Assembly (NCBI GenBank): GCA_030247885.1
Contig: JAPDRO010000007.1
Location: 503,501 to 567,500 of the forward strand
Length of the DNA stretch: 64,000 nt
Direction of reading: 5' to 3'
DNA from: Taxawa tesnikishii (nom. ined.)
Lineage: Eukaryota; Ascomycota; Dothideomycetes; Dothideales
The translations under genes were made by a program, and so were the position numbers. Positions 10,944 through 23,106 of the stretch are shown piece by piece. Under the pieces are notes generated by a model, which was not told the origin of the DNA, ran no database searches, and saw nothing but the letters and a program-made list of their open reading frames with translations. Within the stretch, counting starts at the first letter, position 1, and every line of letters begins with the position of its first letter.

Positions 10944-12242
10944 CTAGGATTGACCAGAAGGTACAGGGTACGGACCGTAACCCGGACGTGGGAACTTGGG
11001 CGAGCCGTCGGCATTCCACGTGAACTGCTGCGTCCTGATCGTGCGCGCGGACCAACCGGTCGTGGGGTCAAGCATCCCGTGGTACACCATCCAGTCTTCC
11101 TTCCCGTCAGGACTCTTGGTGAAGCTTGCGTGTCCAACGCCATACGCCTGCTCGAGTGCATTCTGGTAGAAGACACAACCCTCGTTGTTCTTCCGCCAGT
11201 CCTGTGGGTTCATAGGATCTTCACCGACCAGCTCGAGTTGTCCGAGGCAATAGTTCCTGTTGTCGGAGCGAGCTGCACTGTAGATGACGAAGTTTTGTCC
11301 CGTGTTAGGGTTGATGAGCTGTTCTGGTCCTTCGTTGGAGGACAGACGCTCGTTGAAGGGTCGGCCGTATGGCGTCTTTTCCCATGCGTTATCGGGCACG
11401 CTGATGATTTGCCGCTGGGTGAAATTTGACTCGACAGTCCAGGGATTGGACATCTTTGTAATGCAGAGGTTGGATGGCCATCCATCGTATCCTCTGTACC
11501 AGCAAGAGTATATGTGGTAGAGTCCAGTGGAGTGTTGGAAATAGGTTCCTATCCTCGACAGTCAGTGTCTCGTGCAACGGATTGGCACCCTTGGAATAGT
11601 AGACATGGCTAAGTCTGATAACAAGGAGTATGCCAAAGCTCAGCTGTCGCTGCCCTAATCCCCTTGCATCTCCCTCCTGAGTAAGAGGGGCACCAGCCAT
11701 GCTCGAACTTCTGATCACTTACCGTCAATCGCAAACTGATCGTACGTGTTTAGTTGACTCTTGTACTCGTACGATGATTCCCACGGATCTGAGGTAGAGC
11801 TTTCCAGAACGAACATGCGGTGGTAGATGGCCGGGCAGTTGAAAGGACAGTACATGTCTACCTCAGGAGAGGGCGTGTCATAGTTCGGGTCACCGGTGAA
11901 GATGATGTACCAGCGATCGCCAATGGCATGTAGTTCAGGTGCCCAGAGATCTGTAGAGTAATTGTAACCGTAGTCGGGATTAAAGACGAGCTTGACATCG
12001 GCGTTGTTCCAGTCGGTGAGGACTGAGCTTCGGAGCATGGTGATGTTGTCGTTGGTGGTATATGTCATGTAGTAGTAATCGCCATGGCGTATGACCCACG
12101 GATCCGCTCCTCCTTTATTGAGGATCGGGTTGGTGTAGGTTGCAGTGGCATTGCTCGAAGTCGAGTTCACTCCTTGAGCAGATCCAAATGCCGGCAAGCT
12201 CGAAAAGAGCGAGAGAATCACGGCGGGCGTGTTGAAGTGCAT
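10944..12242 (-). CDS. Secreted glycoside hydrolase family 43
   Basis: Two exons, 11723-12242 and 10944-11548, separated by a 174-nt intron, give 374 residues. The first residues (MHFNTPAVILSLFSSLPAFG) form a signal peptide. The five-bladed beta-propeller motifs of GH43 follow: GGADPWVIRHGDYYYM (general base Asp), TDLWAPELH, and SSNEGPEQL with the candidate acid Glu. Extra Cys residues (CPFNCPAIYH) and several N-X-S/T sites fit a secreted protein. GH43 enzymes release arabinose or xylose from plant cell-wall arabinan and xylan, so this points to a plant-associated or saprotrophic lifestyle. An upstream in-frame ATG at 12266 would add 8 residues. Exact substrate cannot be read from the sequence. 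Confidence 0.9.
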
Positions 12243-14057
12243 AATGAAGACTACCGAGCGGGGCACGTTGCAGCAGACACGGTGCAGAGAGCCATGTTTA
12301 TGTAGTCTTGCTCGTGTTTACATGTACCGAGTACTCCTCACTTTACTCCGCAAGTGGCTTGGACTGGAGGATTCGGTGTCCCGCGCTCGTGTGATGATCG
12401 GCGTCATGCAGTTTGAGCTTGTGTATATCCGGACCGTGACTGTAACCTCAACTTCAACGCGTACATTGTGAGACTGGCACGCAAGTGAAGCGTTCGACTC
12501 GAGCTGTACAGCTATACAGCTACACTCTTCTTGTGTATGAGATGAGATACTAACGTATAGACAGGGCCGTCGCCCTTTGCCTTCAAACTTGCATATGCGG
12601 CATCGTAGCAGGAGCAAATGTACGATGCAAAGCCAAACAACGGATTGTACGTGCATTTTGACGACTGCCAAATCTCTTCATGGCGCCCACGGCAAGCACT
12701 GTACAAGGCCTAGTTGCCGGTTGAGTTTGAGTATTCGATCGTTCAATCCAGGGGCACAGCATCGAGGACACACCGGCCGCCCAAACTCCAGACTCTAGAC
12801 ACTGCAACGTGCAAGCACGTCTGGTTTGGGTAATATCTTGTGCAAGTCGTACGCTGTTACCTGAAACCTTGACATAACAATAAATGCACTCGGGTTAGCA
12901 GCAGATGCTCAGTACAGCAGCACGTGTGTGCACGTTGTGTGCATATGATCAGAGTTACCCGGTCTACGAGCTCCGCGCATAACACTCGACTTAAAAACCT
13001 GGGTATGTAATGTATCGTCTCGCGATCACCAGAGAAATCGTTCCCGAGACGTCCGGAGAGCGTCCAGCCAGATGAGAAAGTACTAGTGCCAGAGCCCCCG
13101 GCTGGCGAGAAACTGTGGGCGTAAGGCCAGTTGCGGATGGTGTATTCCCGCCATGAGTGTGACAAGTGGGCGAAGTCTGATGCTGCCGTAGACACTTGGA
13201 AAGTGAAGTGAGCACAGATTGAATTCGGGCTCAAGAATCCTAACAGGTCACGGGGCACGTTCTTGTTTGCTGCTCTTTTGTCTTCCTTTTTGTTCTTTTC
13301 TCGATCTCTTCTTAGTTGCACCTTCGTCGGTGCCTTTCGATTGTGAGAAGGTCAGTTCTGGTTTTACGCTGCATGCTCTAGCTTTTTCACTTGATACTCT
13401 TGTAGTATTGCAGGAGGCCTCTGTATGAGATGGGTGTCAGTGACACTCTGCGTGCTCTCCTGGTCATGCTGAAACGCAGTATTGAATTGGTTCATGGTGA
13501 TATCTCTTCCAGGCCAAAATCCCATGTCCCTAGCTGAACGTTGTCCGGTAAATAAATCAATCTGTATGCCTCCAGGGCGTCATGCCGTCCGCGGTGTCGT
13601 TTCGCACGTTCGATGCATACACAATTCTCAGCAGAGACTGACGCACTTTCGCGCCTTTACGCCGCTTCGATTGTAGACAACCTACTCTCTAGGTTCCCAA
13701 ATTCATGTCTCGCAATTCGTAACAGACACAGAAGATGACGATGGTGAGTGTGCCGTCACAGACCAGATCATCCTCTGTGACGTACGACTGGTGGGCTTTC
13801 GCACTTGAGTCGACAACAGCAACGAAAACGGTCTGTACCGCGATCTCATCATCGTCCACAACAATCATCATCATACGTCGCTGCCGTCTCCATAGGGTTC
13901 ACTTCTTCCGCAACAGACTAACATGTCTCAAATATCAAAGTGGCTCAGAACACCCAGACTCCCAACATCGGGTTCCGAGATGAAGTACCAATCTAAACCA
14001 ACTGCCGTCCAAGAACACTTGAGCAAACTGCTTCTCAACCCGACAACCAGTACCCGA
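12243..14057. other. 1.8-kb gene-poor region
   Basis: No open reading frame here has recognisable composition, splice structure or family. Short open frames up to about 150 codons occur on both strands but look random. It includes the GH43 promoter (right of 12242) and the 3' side of the alcohol dehydrogenase gene. Confidence 0.4.
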
Positions 14058-15758
14058 TCAAAACTCCGCGCCCAATTCTTTCTCCTTCTTGATCTGCTCT
14101 TCGTCCACGATAATGATCGCCTTCCCCTGAATCTTGCCTCCATGCACGAGCTCTGTTAACTTACCAATCTGGTCTAATCCGTGGAATGGGTTCGTCTTAA
14201 CCGATATGCCGTGTTCGGATATAGTCTTCAGCATGCTCTTGGACTCCTCCTCCGAGCAGAGCAATGAGCCCCGGACTCGGATGTCCCGGAAAACGAACTA
14301 CCAAGGCGAACGGACTATCAGCGATTGCTCTGTTTCGTAATGCCCCAAAACAAGACAAAATGCAACGAGAAGGAACCCTGAACGACCTCACCTCGTGGAA
14401 AGGGATCACGACCTCATCCGGCTGGGCAATCTGTATCATGGTTCCATGCATCTTCGTTACCGCACACGCCAACCCGGACGCCTCCCTCGCATCACTTATC
14501 GTGACCGCAGCATCCACGCCTACTCCCCGGTTACCTTCTGCACCTCCTCCACAACCTTCTCCTTCCCTTTCCTCGCGTCAACAACCACATCCGCACCAGC
14601 GCTTCGGCTCAATTCCAGCCCCTCATCCCGCGCATCGACGCCTACTACCATCAGTCCCAGCGCCTTCGCGAACTGGATCCCGAGATGGCCCAGCCCGCCA
14701 CCGGAACCGATCAGAGCGAGCCAGGAGCCCTTGGTGAGCTCTGTTTCAAGGATTCCGCGCCAGACAGTGCGGCCAGCGCAAGCGAGAGGGGCGGCAGAGG
14801 CAAAGGTTATTTTGTCTGGAAGCGGTGTGGTAGCGCGGGAGTCCACAACTGGTATGTTTAGCAATAGCACATTGACATAATTTGGGTACCTGCTGTGGAT
14901 GGAAGCAGACTTACCTACGTACTCGGCGAAGGCGCCATCAGTAGTCACGCCGACCGCGCCTGCAGAGTTCGGGCAGTATTGAGTGAACTTTTCGGGCCCT
15001 AGGCAGTCAGTGCAGCGTCCGCAACGATGGAGTGGGAGACTGGGTTCGGTTTAGCACAAGCATGTTCAATCGTGCCCTGACATCAAGCGGGGCAATAGTT
15101 TTAACGAATGCAGAGCAGAACCTAGGCACGCTTGAGAGACACTGACCCGCACATGACGCGATCGCCCTCTTTGAACTCGGTCACGGATTCTCCGACGGCG
15201 ACGACAGTGCCGGCACCCTCGTGCGATGCGGTGCATGGCAGTTTTGTCTTGAAGACGCCCGCCTGCACCATCCCTACAAAAGGTCAGGATAATGCCGGGA
15301 TTCTTAGCTTTGCTCGCGACTTAAGGTGCGCTGACCGTCGGTATGGCAATTTGATGCCACAGCAACCTTGACAAGGAGATCCGTAGGCTGCAGTGCCTTG
15401 GGAACAGGGACGGTCCTAAGCTCGTACGGCTTGTTGTACTGTTGTACGGAAATGATTTTTTAGCACTGGGCCCGGATGATCAACAACGAAAGAATTGTTG
15501 CAAGTGTGTGATACGCAGCGAGCACCAGGACAATGGTGCATAGGTGAATGGAGGGCAAGGTGTGCTGTACGGATGTGTGCTGAACACGAGGGTAATAACA
15601 ACCTAATGGAAAGTGTGGTTCTCACACCCCCGAACGTCTCATTCTACCACGGTATGTTTATAGTCCAGAAATGAGCAGCCTGCTAAGCGCTTCAGCAATT
15701 CACGTACCTCAACGACCTGCACCGCCTGCATTGTATCTGGAATCTTGTCCAAACCCAT
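14058..15758 (-). CDS. Zinc-dependent medium-chain alcohol dehydrogenase
   Basis: Six minus-strand exons (15708-15758, 15336-15438, 15147-15273, 14915-15039, 14392-14848, 14058-14297) give about 367 residues. Catalytic zinc ligands lie in SNCHTD and SHEGAG. The four structural-zinc cysteines are in CGRCTDCLGPEKFTQYC. The Rossmann motif is GSGGGLGHLG. The order and length match fungal NAD-dependent ADH/propanol-preferring dehydrogenases, cytosolic enzymes interconverting alcohols and aldehydes. Intron 1 is unusually long (269 nt). The frame breaks at the run of four C (plus strand) at 14524-14527. Reading ...KVTGG/VGVDAAVTISDARE across it needs one more base, which also restores divisibility by three. 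This is most likely a sequence error. Confidence 0.88.
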
Positions 15759-16302
15759 TTTGAACCGGGTTCTACTGTATGAGGAAGGAAACGATGTTTT
15801 CTCTAAGTCGGTTCTTGTTAGGATGCGTTCCTAGTGACATCCTAGTGTTGGAGGTGTGAGTGTTGATATATCCAATCTGTCCATTCAGCCTGAGCTTGGA
15901 AGGGTAGTCGACGTCATCAGATGCGGGTTCACCGCGGGGTGAAAGAAGGTTGCCTCATGCTGATCGGAAAGGAGTTTAGAGTTCCATTCATCCCAAAGTA
16001 TTGTTATTTTGTCGTCTATACATTATGCCCGCATGCAGAATACGCAGGGGAAACAATGTGCTATGTACAGTAGAACGTTTCATCTTCATCTTTGTATCCA
16101 GGGAGCAGAATTCGTTAAGAATGAAGCGAGAAGACGCTGCAAGGATGCGCCTGAAGAAGATGCAGAAATGACAAGACTCGCTAAACTGCTGCTCGATAAA
16201 AAAAGAACATCAAAAACATACAATGCAAAGATGCTGGTTCATGCATTTCCGCAATGCTCGTTTCCATTCAAATTTAGCATCGATATCGTGACGATTAAAA
16301 GC
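15759..16302. other. Intergenic region upstream of the ADH gene
   Basis: This 544-bp region lies between the ADH start and the stop of the large disordered-protein gene, both on the minus strand. Nothing recognisable was found. Confidence 0.4.
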
Positions 16303-19300
16303 CTAAACCTTCCTCAAGAAGACCGGCACATCGCTCAAATCGACACCGAAGTTCTCGGCCAACACAATGCTCTTTCTCTGTGCCTTGCTTTCATTTCCTC
16401 TGGTACCCGCACTGCCCGCAAACCCGGCACCGCGCTCCCAGCCGTAATCGAGGCCGCCGCTGAAGCGGTCAAACAACGAGTCGGGCGATGGCGTCGGTGC
16501 CACGATGCGCGATTGTGAGAGAGGGCGCGAGGATTTAGGCGGAAGGGAGAAGGACGAGTTGTTGTTGGGGAGCCTGGGACTGGTAAGGGCGGTCAGAGTA
16601 AGGGCGTCGGACTGCCGGTAAGCGCGATAGCCCTGGTTCATCTCGCTGCTGCTGTTGGTGTCCTGTACATCGGCAGGGTTGCGGGCAGTGGCATTGGAAG
16701 CGTACGAAACGGCAGAGCGGAAGGTGGCCGTAGAAATCGCGCTGTCAGTGCGAGGAACGTCCGATTTCGCAGGGCGAAGATCGGTGCGATTGGATTCACA
16801 GAGGGTATAGTACGGGTCAATGTGGTCGTCTTCATCTTCCGTTTCTTCTGTGACAGGGGCAGGGGTGGTCCCGGTGGCTTCTGCTGCCTGCGCAGCGAGC
16901 TCTGCTCCAGTGGGCGTGATGTAGCGTGAGACGAAGATGGCAGGCGATTGAGGAGTGGTGACCTTTGGTGATTGCTTGTATTGAGCGACGATATGTGTGG
17001 AGGACGTAGAAAGCTTGGGCAGAGATTCACTGAGAGACTTCCTGTGCTCGCGCCAGCGACGGGCTTGAGTCTCCCAACCTGGCCATCCTGGATGCATGGA
17101 GTCGTGGGAAGGAGACTCCACAGCACCTTCAGTCATTTCACCACTTGATATCTGCGCATTTACAGACTCGCCACTGAGCTGTTGCGGGCTGGCGCGGAGT
17201 TTCATCGCCGGAGATTCCTCCGTAGGCAGAGGGTGCCTGCCTACACGTGGAGATACCGACTTGGCACGCTCCCTACGCTCTTGAGGCGCACGGCGTGGTG
17301 CCTCAGATGCAGTACGCTCACGAGAACCAGGCAGCTGCGGCAAACCTTCAGTGTAAGTGTTTCGCGAACGGCCCATTCTGGGCGTGGCAGGCGTTGGTGT
17401 TTGTGCGGGGTCCGCAGGTAATTTAGGCGTGGGAGGATGTTGCTCTGCAGCGTCGTTGCTCTTAGCATAGTATCGTGGCAAGGACTTGGAACGGCTGCGG
17501 CTGCGCGATGCCCTCCTCGAAGCCTCTTCTGTACGTCCTCTGCTCCTTGTACGGCTGTGTTCGGTGGAGGCCCGCTCGTCCATCCCCTTCGAAGGGGAGG
17601 CGTTTCTTGAAGTCCGGTCGGTGCGGCCTCGGCTTGTTGCACGGGCATGCTGGGCAGTGGCCCTCTCGATCATATCTGGGGTAACAATACTTTCTTCAGA
17701 AGGGTTGTTTAACTGTGTCGAGATCTGATGTGGGTGAGAAATTGGCCGTGCGCCCTGAGATGCAGCGACCTTAGACTGTTTTGTGGCCAAATCGTATGGA
17801 GAACCTCCAAGAGACTGCGCAACAGAACCAAGATCGGAAATCGTGGGTACTGGAGGTGCGTCTGGTCGGAACACTGAAAGGTCGGCTTGTGACACACTCT
17901 TGCTCCTGCTCTTGCTCCGCCCGCGCAACCGGAAGATGCTCCGCTTCTTCTGTAAAGGCGACGAATCATCGCTTGGCTGCTCCGGTTGAGATACCTTACT
18001 TTGACTACGACCGCGGGTTGCTTTGGCGGCTGAGGAGTCAACGCCTCCAGATGGGGAACTAAATCCGCTCTTCCGTTCTTTGGCTGATTGAGCAGTGTTT
18101 TCTTGCGAGACGTCATCGACTGAAACATAGGTCCGGTCGAGAGCAGCCATCTTAGGAGCGGTTGTGAGTCGTCGAGAGAAGTTGACAGAAACCTCAGCAG
18201 GGACATTTGGTAAAGCATTAGACCGTACGTTCGTCGCCGACTGTACTGTTAATGGAGCCCTGGTCTGCTGTCCGGAAACCGAGCGACCCTTCTGTTGGCG
18301 TTTCGCGTTCTGTCCCGGAACGTCGGTGCTGATGTCTTGAACAGGAAGGCTTTGAGTTGATCCGGTGGGGACGAAGCTCGTGGTGGAACCCTGAGGTACC
18401 GTGCCGTATACGGGCATACTGTTACGCTGCAAAGGACGTTGCTTCATCGGAAGAGGCAGGAAAGCTTCATACTCTGCGGAAGGGCTTTGAACAGACACGG
18501 TGGATGGCAGGCTCGTAGTGCTGGTCTTCTCCGGTGTAACTTCAAGAGATGCGGCTCCGACAGAGCTCCGGTCTTGCTTGATTTGAAACGATGCTTCGGA
18601 GCTGTAACCACTGTCACTCTTGGTAGGTGCGAGAATGGGACGTAGCTGCGACGGCGTAGGTCGGAGGACATGCTCGAGAGTGCTGGCGCAGGAATGGGAT
18701 CCCAGCGGAGGACAAATGTCCAAAGGCTGATCGGTTCCGTTGAGTTTTCGAAGAGCCTCTTCAGGACTGCCAACCTTTTCAACAGGCGAGATGTCAGACA
18801 TGGAGGGAACAGTGCTGAGACGGTGAACAAAATGTCCTCCAGAGATTTTCCTGTTGTATGGGCTAGGCGAAAGATCGCATTCGGACATGTAATCCTGCGC
18901 AATATCAGAAGCTCGGTGACGAGGACGTACCCTGGAGCGCTGTCGTGCATCTGCTGACTCCGACTCCGCATCGTACTCTTCGATTGAGGTCTTAATGCGA
19001 AGTGGAGCAGGAGGCTTCGGCCGGCCATCACAGGACTGGGCCCTCATTCTTGCGCTCCTTGGAGAGTTGCCTTGCCGAGCGGCCTTGCTGGTGCTAAGGA
19101 TTTTGTCTCGGACAGATAACCCTTCCAAGTGCGGGCCATCAAAGGTATCATTGCTGCTGCAATCCTCATCGGCGGTGAAGTATCCATCTGCGCTCTTTAG
19201 GTCCGGCGAAGAAGCTCGCTCGGCGATTCTCAGAATGACACTGGGGTCTGGAGAAGCTGCACCGTTAGTGATGCGTAAGGTACCCTGCTTGTATGAGCCG

Positions 19301-20157
19301 ATCTGGTAGTCCATGTCAATTGGCGTTGCGGCTCTGGCATCGTAGATGTTCTGCGACTCTTCTGCAAGATCCAGAGCGGCAAGGTTGTTCTTGTGGTCCT
19401 TGTCCGCGTTTGAACCCGACAAAGTCAAGGGCCGCTCAGATTGAGGTCTGCGAGACTTAATCGGTAGTGGCGTCCCCTTCTTCAAGTTTTCCTGGGAGGG
19501 AGCTGACCGAGTGGCGATGCCTGCCGGGAGGAGCGACTTCCGCCTGATAAGCGACGAGATAACGGATCTCTTCTCCTCCAGAACGGGCGTGCTCTGAGGA
19601 TCGAAATCAGTGTTCGGAAGCAAGGCTTTGTGCAAAGCGACGAGATCCTCTGGTGACGCCTTCTTCTTCAGCTCTTGCAATAGCGCAATAGCGGCGTTGA
19701 CATCCATGTCTGAAATATCAGTCGAGTCTCTGACGGTCGAGTTCCGTTTCACGTTCAGTGTATCAACCGTTGTTGTCGATGAGTTCTTCAGATTGGCAAC
19801 CTGTGCTAAGATAGAGCCCGATCTGGAAGGCACATCTGCGGGGTCCGTGCCAATGGTGTCTGTGGAGTATTCTTGGGCTGGAGATAGCTCCTGTGGGAAT
19901 GGCTGCGCAGATTCATACGAACGCGCAGAATGGTGCGAACTAAATGATCTTAAAAGCTCCTGAGGCTCGCCTCTTTCCTGCAGCGGGCTTTGCACATCCG
20001 CGTCATCTGTGGGACCAGGAGATGCAGCTTTGCTGGGCGAGGACGTTGGAGACGTCGTATCAGGCTTCGAACATGCATGAGGAGAATTAGTGTTGGTTCG
20101 TGGTTTTGTCAAACGGGTTTGCACCGGCGGCGCGGCGGAAGACGGAGCATTGCCCAT
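16303..20157 (-). CDS. Large disordered protein with N-myristoylation-type start
   Basis: A single uninterrupted frame encodes 1284 residues. It begins MGNAPSS, which fits the G2-x-x-x-S6 N-myristoylation pattern. Most of the protein is Ser/Pro/Arg/Glu-rich and predicted disordered, with SR-like clusters (for example RGRSKSRSKS). Conserved-looking segments are ISDMDVNAAIALLQELKKKA (about 148-167) and the C-terminus, where SKAQRKSIVLAENFGVDLSD precedes the terminal VPVFLRKV. I do not recognise a domain. The amphipathic, non-repetitive C-terminus looks like a short linear binding motif. If myristoylated, the product would sit on a membrane as a scaffold. Function is unknown. It is notable as the longest intact frame in a window where many genes show broken frames. 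Confidence 0.8.
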   Translation of the reverse strand: MGNAPSSAAPPVQTRLTKPRTNTNSPHACSKPDTTSPTSSPSKAASPGPTDDADVQSPLQERGEPQELLRSFSSHHSARSYESAQPFPQELSPAQEYSTDTIGTDPADVPSRSGSILAQVANLKNSSTTTVDTLNVKRNSTVRDSTDISDMDVNAAIALLQELKKKASPEDLVALHKALLPNTDFDPQSTPVLEEKRSVISSLIRRKSLLPAGIATRSAPSQENLKKGTPLPIKSRRPQSERPLTLSGSNADKDHKNNLAALDLAEESQNIYDARAATPIDMDYQIGSYKQGTLRITNGAASPDPSVILRIAERASSPDLKSADGYFTADEDCSSNDTFDGPHLEGLSVRDKILSTSKAARQGNSPRSARMRAQSCDGRPKPPAPLRIKTSIEEYDAESESADARQRSRVRPRHRASDIAQDYMSECDLSPSPYNRKISGGHFVHRLSTVPSMSDISPVEKVGSPEEALRKLNGTDQPLDICPPLGSHSCASTLEHVLRPTPSQLRPILAPTKSDSGYSSEASFQIKQDRSSVGAASLEVTPEKTSTTSLPSTVSVQSPSAEYEAFLPLPMKQRPLQRNSMPVYGTVPQGSTTSFVPTGSTQSLPVQDISTDVPGQNAKRQQKGRSVSGQQTRAPLTVQSATNVRSNALPNVPAEVSVNFSRRLTTAPKMAALDRTYVSVDDVSQENTAQSAKERKSGFSSPSGGVDSSAAKATRGRSQSKVSQPEQPSDDSSPLQKKRSIFRLRGRSKSRSKSVSQADLSVFRPDAPPVPTISDLGSVAQSLGGSPYDLATKQSKVAASQGARPISHPHQISTQLNNPSEESIVTPDMIERATAQHARATSRGRTDRTSRNASPSKGMDERASTEHSRTRSRGRTEEASRRASRSRSRSKSLPRYYAKSNDAAEQHPPTPKLPADPAQTPTPATPRMGRSRNTYTEGLPQLPGSRERTASEAPRRAPQERRERAKSVSPRVGRHPLPTEESPAMKLRASPQQLSGESVNAQISSGEMTEGAVESPSHDSMHPGWPGWETQARRWREHRKSLSESLPKLSTSSTHIVAQYKQSPKVTTPQSPAIFVSRYITPTGAELAAQAAEATGTTPAPVTEETEDEDDHIDPYYTLCESNRTDLRPAKSDVPRTDSAISTATFRSAVSYASNATARNPADVQDTNSSSEMNQGYRAYRQSDALTLTALTSPRLPNNNSSFSLPPKSSRPLSQSRIVAPTPSPDSLFDRFSGGLDYGWERGAGFAGSAGTRGNESKAQRKSIVLAENFGVDLSDVPVFLRKV

Positions 20158-22013
20158 AACGAGGGATTATTGTCTGATGAAACTGTCAGCAGGGCTCGAA
20201 CGGGCCTCCATGGCTGAAGAAGATTCAGGAAGATCAGTGAGGGGGAAAGCGAAGACGTACAGTTGTAACGACCGTTAGGCTAAAGAGTAGCTCACTGGCG
20301 TGAGGAGTTAGTGCAGAAAGCCTGCAGCGCTGCCTGCAGCAAAACGATAGTATGGTTCGGGGCAGGCGGCAGGGAGATTGAAAGAACGTCGACGAGGCTC
20401 AAGGATTTGGGATCAATTCCATGTTACGTGGATTGGCCGTCAAGAAGATTGGCAATTGGACATGGCCTACGATGCGGGTCACGAGAGGGGTCGCGTTTCA
20501 GGATCGTTTGACTGGAGCTGAGGGTCATACGACGGGGAGCGAATCCTTTTACATGGGCAAAGTCGACGGAGGCAGGAAATGGAGCTTATAGATGCATATT
20601 GGTGGCAGGTCTCCAAGCAAGTTTGGGATCCCTGTCGTTGATTCGTAGTCTGCCCTGGCAACACAAGTGTTTCAGGCTTTTGGGCGCGCGCTTGTCGGCG
20701 ACCTTACCGCAGCGGGCATAAGTGTGGCGCGACTGTGGCTGGGAAAGGCGGCCAAAGGCAGCGATTCGCAACGATGCGCAGCGATTGCTCCTCCGGCACC
20801 CCCTCATTTTCCTGATCGACGCTAGGTTGATTCTTGGTGCGTGACAACCGACTTTCCGGACAGCCTCCGGCAGTGGGGAGCTCTCATCGAGCAAGCGTGC
20901 TCGATCTCAGATGTTCGATAGCAAGCGAAGCCGCACTTTGATTGCACTGCCATCATGCCGTTGCTGCGCGTTCGCCTTCTTCTAATGAGCCGATGGCGAC
21001 TAAACAAACCGCAATTTCGGTGGCTGTTTGAGGGTCGCTCGGCACGGCACGGCAGGACAGTAATTGCGAGCGATGGTGCCAGTGCCTGCGCCTGTGCCAG
21101 TGCAACGTCAACTGCTAAACTGACAGCGTGGGTGGCTGTGTTTAGCGGCCTGGACGGCGGCCGTTCCGCCTGAGCATATCCACAACCCCTCCAGCCTCTC
21201 CTCTTGTCGGCGGTTGCATTGTGGTCGGGTCAGGTGTTGGTGATTGTCTGCATGAACTGCACGCGCGCCAACAAGTTCATGCATATGCTGCATGATGCAG
21301 ATGCATGGTCTTCCGTGCGAGTATTGCTCCTTTCTGTGTGTGAAATTGTCTGGCGGAGGTCGAATTAAACGTGGGCTGGGGCTCTACGCTCTACTCTACA
21401 AACCGAACCAAAACATCCGACACGTGCCTCGCTACCAGCTGTCCTCTACACAACCTTTCCACCAGCTCGCGGCCGTTTACCTTTCCTACCAAACTACATG
21501 CAACGCGCCGTTTGCCCCCAGTACGCGTCCTTGGATATCAACAAGAAACACATTTCGCCAAAACGGCACCGAAACTCGCCTGATCCGAGGGACGAGCAAG
21601 GGGCTGTCAATCGATCAATCAGGTTATCTCTCCACGCATTATTCATGGGCCGCAACCTTGATCATGCTATCGACGACGGTGCATGGTTATCTCCATCTCA
21701 CGCTGCACGACGGGTTGCAGGCCAGCCATCCAGATCAAAGGAGGTTGCAGATCACCTCCCACATGACGCCAAAGTTATTCATAGATAGGATCATCGAAAC
21801 AGAGTTTCCCGAACTCTTCTCAGCGAGCGGAATCATCGTGGACATATACAACCCGCACTGCAACCGTCGCAGCCTTCTGAATAACCCCTATCACATCATT
21901 GCAACGGGTCACGAGTGTCGACAGTGGCCGGAGAAGAACGCCAGCGAATTCTAATCTAGTCGTCGCAGTGGGACGGTTTCGTCTTTGACAGTAGATACTC
22001 ATTAACCTGACGT
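20158..22013. other. 1.9-kb region without supported gene
   Basis: This is the upstream region of the 1284-residue gene and the 3' flank of the F-box-like gene. A 220-codon plus-strand open frame at 21292-21954 has no recognisable similarity, no repeats and no domain. I do not annotate it. Confidence 0.35.
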
Positions 22014-22824
22014 CTATATCAAGCACCTCTCAGCTGGCCGCTCAAAAATCGTCGTCACCCAATCGATCAGCTCATTGTGGTGCTGTCCAACCTGACGCAG
22101 CCAGTCCTTGTGGAGATCCTCATCTCTTCGTAGAACAGTCTCCAGGTCTGCGCCGTTGTTGAGCTCTGCCTCATACTTGCTTTCGGTTTCTCTCGAGCAG
22201 GTTCGTAGTTCATGAATTGTATGAACTTTCCATGCACTATACACCCTCCTCGATTGAACCGCTGCCTCAGAAGGCCCGACGCGGATATCCGGTTCCATCT
22301 AGAATTTAGTCTCCTCTCCGTTACATCGCGGTCCATTCGTAAGGTATTACACCATCACCGTCACTAAACACTCAGGATGGAGCCGCACCGTTTTGCTCAG
22401 CATTGCAACGGTGGCGATGGTCGAAAATGCAGTCCCCAGCACATCACGGCGATAATTTCTTTCTCAAAACTGGTATGGTGCAGGCTCATTGAAAAGACGA
22501 GGCGCTTGGTGTGTACAGTGTGAACCCTTTTAAGGAGGTTCAGCCATTTGGGGAGCAGACTTCCTTTACCCTGATCCAGAAATGCTCCCGAAACGCGTTG
22601 ACAGAGAAAAGTATCGGGAGAGCCTCTTCCTGTGCCTCGCGGCAAACAGCGATGATGGGATGACGTTGAGCAATGTTGGCGATGGGGTTTCGCACCTTGA
22701 GAGCGTTGCTGATTAGTTTGGGTGTGATGTTTTCAGGCTCCCAGTTGAGCGCTCCATTTAGAACAAAAGCATGGATGCGGTCACGGATCTCTCGCGGCAG
22801 TTTCGCAAGTGGTGAGGCCTCCAA
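22014..22824 (-). CDS. Small F-box-like (2EXR-type) protein, start unresolved
   Basis: The conserved-looking N-terminal part is LAKLPREIRDRIHAFVL, an F-box-like helix pair. It is followed by CREAQEEALPILFSVNAFRE, the pattern of fungal F-box/2EXR proteins. Continuity runs through SLLPKWLNLLKRVHTVHTKR and MLSKTVRLHPECLVTVM. It then crosses a 54-nt intron (22299-22352) into a last exon with RRVYSAWKVHTIHELR and DLHKDWLRQVGQHHNELIDW. Two single-base breaks are needed, near the TTT run at 22565-22567 and the CCCC run at 22434-22437. No in-frame ATG precedes the F-box part in this frame. A tiny first exon, ATGGTTG before GTAAGT at 22966-22972, is possible but I could not phase it. Such proteins may recruit substrates to SCF ligases; no target is known. 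Confidence 0.55.
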
Positions 22825-23106
22825 ATCGATAAAGACAGGAACAGACGGTGGCAGGAGGATATGGAAGCTGAAGCATGTTGTAAGAAAATCGAATAGATTG
22901 GATGAACAGCAAAGATGTGAACCCTACGTAGAAATGGATTCGACTTGCAACAGTATGTAACTTACCAACCATTACACGCGATCCATTCGCGGCTCAACTC
23001 CGGCAGCATGTGAAGTGAAGCTCCCTGTCGCAGCTACTACTTGGCTGCGAGTCTAACCACTTAACCTACGAACATCAACTCTGGTACGTGTCTTTCCCTC
23101 TCAGCA

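Noticed and set aside
21292-21954. A 220-codon plus-strand open frame
   Set aside because: It has no recognisable family, motif, signal peptide or repeat, and its composition is not protein-like. A chance open frame of this size is plausible in a 1.9-kb gap.
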